This document shows positions 5,952-8,885 of a DNA stretch of 8,885 nucleotides, piece after piece (the first letter of the stretch is position 1; every line of letters begins with the position of its first letter). The stretch is taken from assembly GCA_003978865.1 (NCBI GenBank), contig QNXS01000067.1, positions 1 through 8,885 on the forward strand, in the 5' to 3' direction. Both the position numbers and the translations under genes were made by a program. The DNA is from Archaeoglobus sp. (GTDB lineage Archaea > Halobacteriota > Archaeoglobi > Archaeoglobales > Archaeoglobaceae). Under the pieces are notes generated by a model, which worked only from the letters and a program-made list of their open reading frames with translations, was not told where the DNA came from and made no database searches.

Positions 5952-5983
5952 ATTAATTACTTAAAATTATATCAAAACTGAAA

Positions 5984-5990
5984 GGAGGTG
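5984..5990 (+). promoter_or_regulatory. Shine-Dalgarno site deciding the cdc48 start
   Basis: GGAGGTG ends six bases before ATG at 5997. The frame is also open to a GTG at 5988, but that codon lies inside the Shine-Dalgarno sequence and cannot be the start, so the protein begins MGEKSEL. Confidence 0.85.
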
Positions 5991-5996
5991 TTGTGT

Positions 5997-8198
5997 ATGG
6001 GTGAGAAAAGTGAACTTACACTCAGGGTAGCTGAGGCATATTACAGAGACGTTGGTAGGGGGATTGCAAGAATTGATCCGGATATAATGTCAAAACTCGG
6101 ATTGCAGAGCGGTGATATTATAGAAATAGTTGGAAAATCAACAGTACCGGCAATAGTCTGGCCGGGCTACCCTGAAGATAGGGGTAAAGGCATAATCAGA
6201 ATAGACGGTAGTTTGAGAAGTAATGCTGGAGTGGGAATTGATGATAGAGTAAAAATAAGAAAAGCTAAAGCAAAACCGGCGGAGAAGATAACAATCGCTC
6301 CAACAGAGCCAATAAGACTGATGGGCGGGGAAGCCTACTTACTCAGGTTGCTTGAAGGCAGACCTATAAAAAGAGGACAGAGGATTAGAGTTGAACTTTT
6401 TGGGCATACTTTAACGTTTGTTGTTACATCAACAAAACCAGCAGATATAGTGATAGTTTCAAGAAACACAGTAATTGAGCTTAAAGAGAAAGCGGTTGAA
6501 GGTGTTGAAAGAGCAGTTCCAAGTGTTACTTACGAAGATATTGGTGGTTTGAAGAGAGAACTCAGACTTGTGAGGGAGATGATAGAACTACCTTTAAAAC
6601 ATCCTGAGCTGTTCCAGAAGCTCGGAATTGACCCTCCAAAAGGAGTACTTCTCTATGGCCCTCCCGGCACAGGTAAAACTCTGATTGCTAAGGCTGTTGC
6701 CAATGAAGTTAACGCCAACTTCATAAGTATAAGCGGTCCAGAAATCATGAGCAAGTTCTATGGTGAGAGCGAACAGAGGTTAAGAGAAATATTTGAGGAG
6801 GCAAAGGAAAACGCACCATCGATAATATTCATAGATGAAATCGATTCTATTGCACCAAAAAGGGAGGAAGTAACAGGAGAGGTTGAGAGAAGGGTTGTAG
6901 CACAGCTCTTGGCACTGATGGATGGTCTGGAAGCAAGAGGAAATGTGATTGTTATAGCCGCAACAAACAGACCGGACGCTGTAGATCCGGCTTTGAGGAG
7001 GCCCGGAAGGTTTGACAGGGAGATAGAAATTGGTGTTCCTGACAGAGATGGTAGAAAAGAAATCCTCGAAATTCATACAAGGGGTATGCCTCTCGCAGAG
7101 GATGTTGATCTTAATGAGCTTGCAGAACTCACAGTTGGATTTGTTGGTGCTGATTTGGAGGCACTTTGTAAAGAGGCAGCAATGCACGCATTAAGAAGCA
7201 GAATGGAAAGTGGCGAGATCGATATAGAGGCTGAGGAGATACCAGAAGAAGTACTCGAAAATCTGAAAGTAACAAGAAATGATTTTCTTGAAGCTTTGAA
7301 GAATATAGAACCTTCAGCTATGAGAGAAGTGCTTGTAGAAGTTCCAAATGTGAGATGGGATGATGTGGGTGGCTTAGACAATGCAAAGCAAGAACTGATG
7401 GAAGCTGTCGAATGGCCACTTAAGTATCCCGATGTATTCAGTGCTGTAAAAATAAAACCGCCGAAGGGAATACTGCTTTATGGGCCTCCGGGAACTGGTA
7501 AAACTCTGCTTGCCAAAGCTGTTGCCAACGAGAGCAATGCAAACTTCATAAGCGTTAAAGGTCCGGAGTTGCTGAGCAAATGGGTAGGAGAGAGTGAAAA
7601 ACACGTCAGGGAGATGTTCAGGAAAGCAAGACAGGTAGCTCCCTGTGTATTGTTCTTTGACGAAATAGATAGCCTTGCTCCAAGAAGAGGTGGAAGTGCT
7701 GACAGTCATGTGACAGAAAGAGTTGTAAGCCAGTTACTGACTGAACTTGACGGGATGGAGGAGCTAAAGGATGTAGTGGTAATTGCAGCAACAAACAGAC
7801 CTGATATGGTTGATCCAGCACTGCTAAGACCCGGAAGAATAGAGAGACATATCTACATACCACCACCCGGCAAGGAGGCGAGGAAGGAGATATTTAGAAT
7901 TCATCTCAGAGGTAAACCATTAGCTGACGATGTCAGCATAGACGAGCTTGCCGAGAGGACTGAAGGATATACTGGCGCAGACATAGAGGCAGTTTGCAGG
8001 GAGGCAGGAATGCTTGCGATAAGAGAAGCAATAAAACCGGGAATGACAAAGGAGGAAGCCAAGAAAGTAGCAGAAAAACTCAGGATTACAAAGAAACACT
8101 TCGAAAAAGCTCTCGAAAAAGTTAAGCCAAGTATGACAAAAGAAGATATAGAGACGTACAAGAGGATAGTGGAGGACTTCCATAGGATGTATCGATAA
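5997..8198 (+). CDS. cdc48: Cdc48/VAT-type AAA+ unfoldase
   Basis: A hexameric cytoplasmic ATPase that pulls proteins through its central pore, remodelling complexes or feeding the 20S proteasome. It has 733 residues, full length for the archaeal family. The N domain (about 1-170, double-psi barrel type) is followed by ring D1 with Walker A GPPGTGKT (221-228), Walker B IIFIDE (276-281), pore loop KFYG (253-256) and arginine-finger region RRPGRFDRE (334-342). Ring D2 has GPPGTGKT (496-503), VLFFDE (551-556), pore loop KWVG (528-531) and RPGRIERH (611-618). Both ATPase sites look intact. The chain ends Met-Tyr-Arg, which fits the hydrophobic-Tyr-X (HbYX) motif used to dock on the proteasome. 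It sits between its probable repressor gene and hsp20, so heat induction through HSR1 is expected. The 45-bp gap before it is AT-rich with no clear operator. Confidence 0.97.
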   Translation: MGEKSELTLRVAEAYYRDVGRGIARIDPDIMSKLGLQSGDIIEIVGKSTVPAIVWPGYPEDRGKGIIRIDGSLRSNAGVGIDDRVKIRKAKAKPAEKITIAPTEPIRLMGGEAYLLRLLEGRPIKRGQRIRVELFGHTLTFVVTSTKPADIVIVSRNTVIELKEKAVEGVERAVPSVTYEDIGGLKRELRLVREMIELPLKHPELFQKLGIDPPKGVLLYGPPGTGKTLIAKAVANEVNANFISISGPEIMSKFYGESEQRLREIFEEAKENAPSIIFIDEIDSIAPKREEVTGEVERRVVAQLLALMDGLEARGNVIVIAATNRPDAVDPALRRPGRFDREIEIGVPDRDGRKEILEIHTRGMPLAEDVDLNELAELTVGFVGADLEALCKEAAMHALRSRMESGEIDIEAEEIPEEVLENLKVTRNDFLEALKNIEPSAMREVLVEVPNVRWDDVGGLDNAKQELMEAVEWPLKYPDVFSAVKIKPPKGILLYGPPGTGKTLLAKAVANESNANFISVKGPELLSKWVGESEKHVREMFRKARQVAPCVLFFDEIDSLAPRRGGSADSHVTERVVSQLLTELDGMEELKDVVVIAATNRPDMVDPALLRPGRIERHIYIPPPGKEARKEIFRIHLRGKPLADDVSIDELAERTEGYTGADIEAVCREAGMLAIREAIKPGMTKEEAKKVAEKLRITKKHFEKALEKVKPSMTKEDIETYKRIVEDFHRMYR

Positions 8199-8229
8199 AA
8201 TTTAAATTTATTTAAAATTTAATATTTAG

Positions 8230-8243
8230 TTGAAATTTATTAA
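8230..8243 (+). promoter_or_regulatory. Possible internal promoter for hsp20
   Basis: TTGAAA (8230-8235) followed by TTTATTAA (8236-8243) resembles a BRE plus TATA box. It lies in an almost pure A/T stretch, where TATA-like strings occur by chance. A start near 8265 would fall in the 11-bp repeat, mirroring the geometry of the hsr1 promoter and operator. Tentative. Confidence 0.3.
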
Positions 8244-8249
8244 TTAGCT

Positions 8250-8281
8250 TTAACTTAAGATAAAGTTAAGATAAAGTTAAG
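8250..8281. repeat. 11-bp-period repeat with dyad, possible second operator
   Basis: From 8255 the unit TTAAGATAAAG occurs twice (8255-8265, 8266-8276), followed by TTAAG (8277-8281), a 27-bp perfect period-11 tract. Just before it, TTAACTT (8250-8256) forms an inverted repeat with AAGTTAA (8263-8269), which occurs again at 8274-8280. TTAAC/GTTAA differ from the HSR1 half-sites CTAAC/GTTAG only at the outer base, but are ten rather than five bases apart. The 11-bp period is close to one helical turn. The tract runs directly into the hsp20 ribosome site. The repeat is certain; the operator role is inference. Confidence 0.6.
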
Positions 8282-8287
8282 GAGGTG
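8281..8287 (+). promoter_or_regulatory. Shine-Dalgarno site deciding the hsp20 start
   Basis: GGAGGTG is followed after six bases by ATG at 8294. The in-frame GTG at 8285 lies inside this site and is not the start. The same seven bases and spacing serve cdc48. Confidence 0.85.
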
Positions 8288-8293
8288 GTACTC

Positions 8294-8830
8294 ATGACAT
8301 GGTGGAGGAGAAGGAGAGAAAGAGACAGAGAAGATGACTTTGACTGGTTTGGCTTTGGATTTAGAGACTTTGACATATTCGACAACATCTTTGAAAGAAT
8401 GATGAGGGACATAGACGAGATATTCAGAAAGACAGCAAGCGGGGAAATAAAGCCAATAGTCAGAGGTTTTTCAATAAGAATTGGGCCTGATGGAAAACCA
8501 GAGATAAGAGAGTTCGGGACAAAAGACATGGTAAGTCAGGGAGTTGAAGAAAGGAAGCCATTGGTTGATGTCATGGAGACTGATGATGAAGTCCAAATAA
8601 TAGCAGAAATGCCGGGTGTTAACAAGGAGGACATAGACGTCAGTGCGTCAGAGAAGTCTGTGGAAATAAAGGCTGAGGGTGAAAGCAGAAAGTACTACGA
8701 AGTTGTTGATCTGCCATGCGAAGTAATACCTGAATCGGCAAAAGCAAGATACAACAATGGAGTTCTTGAGGTAGTCTTTAAGAAGAAGTATCCGAAAAAA
8801 GAAGATAGGAAGAAGATAAAGATTGAGTAA
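8294..8830 (+). CDS. hsp20: Small heat-shock protein, Hsp20 family
   Basis: An ATP-independent holdase that forms cytoplasmic oligomers and keeps unfolding proteins soluble. It has 178 residues. The N-terminal arm (about 1-87) begins with a run of four arginines after two tryptophans, then an acidic and aromatic stretch rich in Phe, Trp and Asp, and the archaeal-type segment GFSIRIGPDGKPEIREFG (58-75). The alpha-crystallin domain spans about 88-164, with PLVDVMETDDEVQIIAEMPG (89-108) and the signature NNGVLEV (154-160). The C-terminal tail ends with Ile-Lys-Ile (175-177), the IxI motif that locks subunits together. It is the last gene of the regulator-cdc48-hsp20 cluster, 95 bp after cdc48, a gap wide enough for its own control region. 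Confidence 0.95.
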   Translation: MTWWRRRRERDREDDFDWFGFGFRDFDIFDNIFERMMRDIDEIFRKTASGEIKPIVRGFSIRIGPDGKPEIREFGTKDMVSQGVEERKPLVDVMETDDEVQIIAEMPGVNKEDIDVSASEKSVEIKAEGESRKYYEVVDLPCEVIPESAKARYNNGVLEVVFKKKYPKKEDRKKIKIE

Positions 8831-8859
8831 TTTTTTGTTTATTTTTTATTTTAATTTTT
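8831..8859 (+). terminator. T-rich terminator of the heat-shock operon
   Basis: Immediately after the hsp20 stop come several T-runs within 29 bases, including two runs of six and one of five. This is typical of archaeal intrinsic termination, which needs no hairpin. Confidence 0.75.
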
Positions 8860-8885
8860 GCTGAATTCAACTTTTTCTACCACTC
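8851..8885 (-). CDS. Probable C-terminal end of a convergent gene
   Basis: On the minus strand one frame entering the window reads VVEKVEFSKN and then TAA (8853-8851). Nine of the ten codons begin with a purine, as real coding sequence tends to. The other two frames hit stops. A stop next to the hsp20 terminator suits two convergent genes. Ten residues cannot identify the protein. Confidence 0.35.
   Translation of the reverse strand, partial: VVEKVEFSKN

Noticed and set aside
8250..8287. RNA thermometer sequestering the hsp20 ribosome site
   Set aside because: The AU-only 7-bp hairpin leaves GGAGGTG unpaired and would not be stable at thermophilic temperatures. A DNA-level role is more plausible.
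1..8885. CRISPR array, insertion sequence, integration site or defence system
   Set aside because: No spaced direct repeats, transposase or integrase motifs, or duplicated tRNA 3' end were seen. The gene content is core metabolism and stress response.

Overview
The window looks like chromosomal DNA from a hyperthermophilic euryarchaeon, most likely one of the Archaeoglobales. The clues are an archaeal-type prolyl-tRNA synthetase, an archaeal initiator tRNA, TATA/BRE promoters, some apparently leaderless genes, a two-ring Cdc48 ATPase, and a menaquinone (futalosine-pathway) gene. The strongest clue is a regulator-cdc48-hsp20 cluster under a CTAAC-N5-GTTAG operator. As I recall it, this is the arrangement and site described for the HSR1 heat-shock operon of Archaeoglobus fulgidus. 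Species assignment is inference. The window is gene-dense, with no gap of 300 bases.

Left part (1-3323), mostly minus strand: a fragment of a plus-strand gene runs in at the left edge and converges on proS. Reading in the direction of minus-strand transcription, the order is mqnD, initiator tRNA-Met, a zinc-ribbon DUF2103 protein, then proS. The tRNA TATA box lies one base beyond the mqnD stop codon. No terminator is visible between the tRNA and proS, so these may form a translation-themed transcript. A perfect 15-bp tandem duplication spans the stop codon of the DUF2103 gene.

Middle part (3324-5150), plus strand: a 75-bp divergent promoter region separates mqnD from a two-gene operon. Its first gene encodes a shortened asparagine-synthetase-like protein without the glutaminase cysteine. 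Its second encodes a MoaE-type molybdopterin synthase large subunit with an unexplained N-terminal extension of about 80 residues. This pair is the least understood part of the window.

Right part (5151-8885), plus strand: a protein quality-control operon. An ArsR/Phr-like winged-helix regulator (HSR1-type) is followed by the Cdc48/VAT unfoldase and an Hsp20 small heat-shock protein. A perfect 21-bp palindrome just downstream of the TATA box explains autoregulation. An 11-bp-period repeat with related half-sites before hsp20 may be a second, weaker operator. The cluster ends in a T-rich terminator facing the probable 3' end of a convergent gene at the right edge.

I saw no mobile element, CRISPR array or defence system. 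The best candidates for something undescribed are the Asn-synthetase-like/MoaE pair and the hsp20 leader repeat. Neither is proven.
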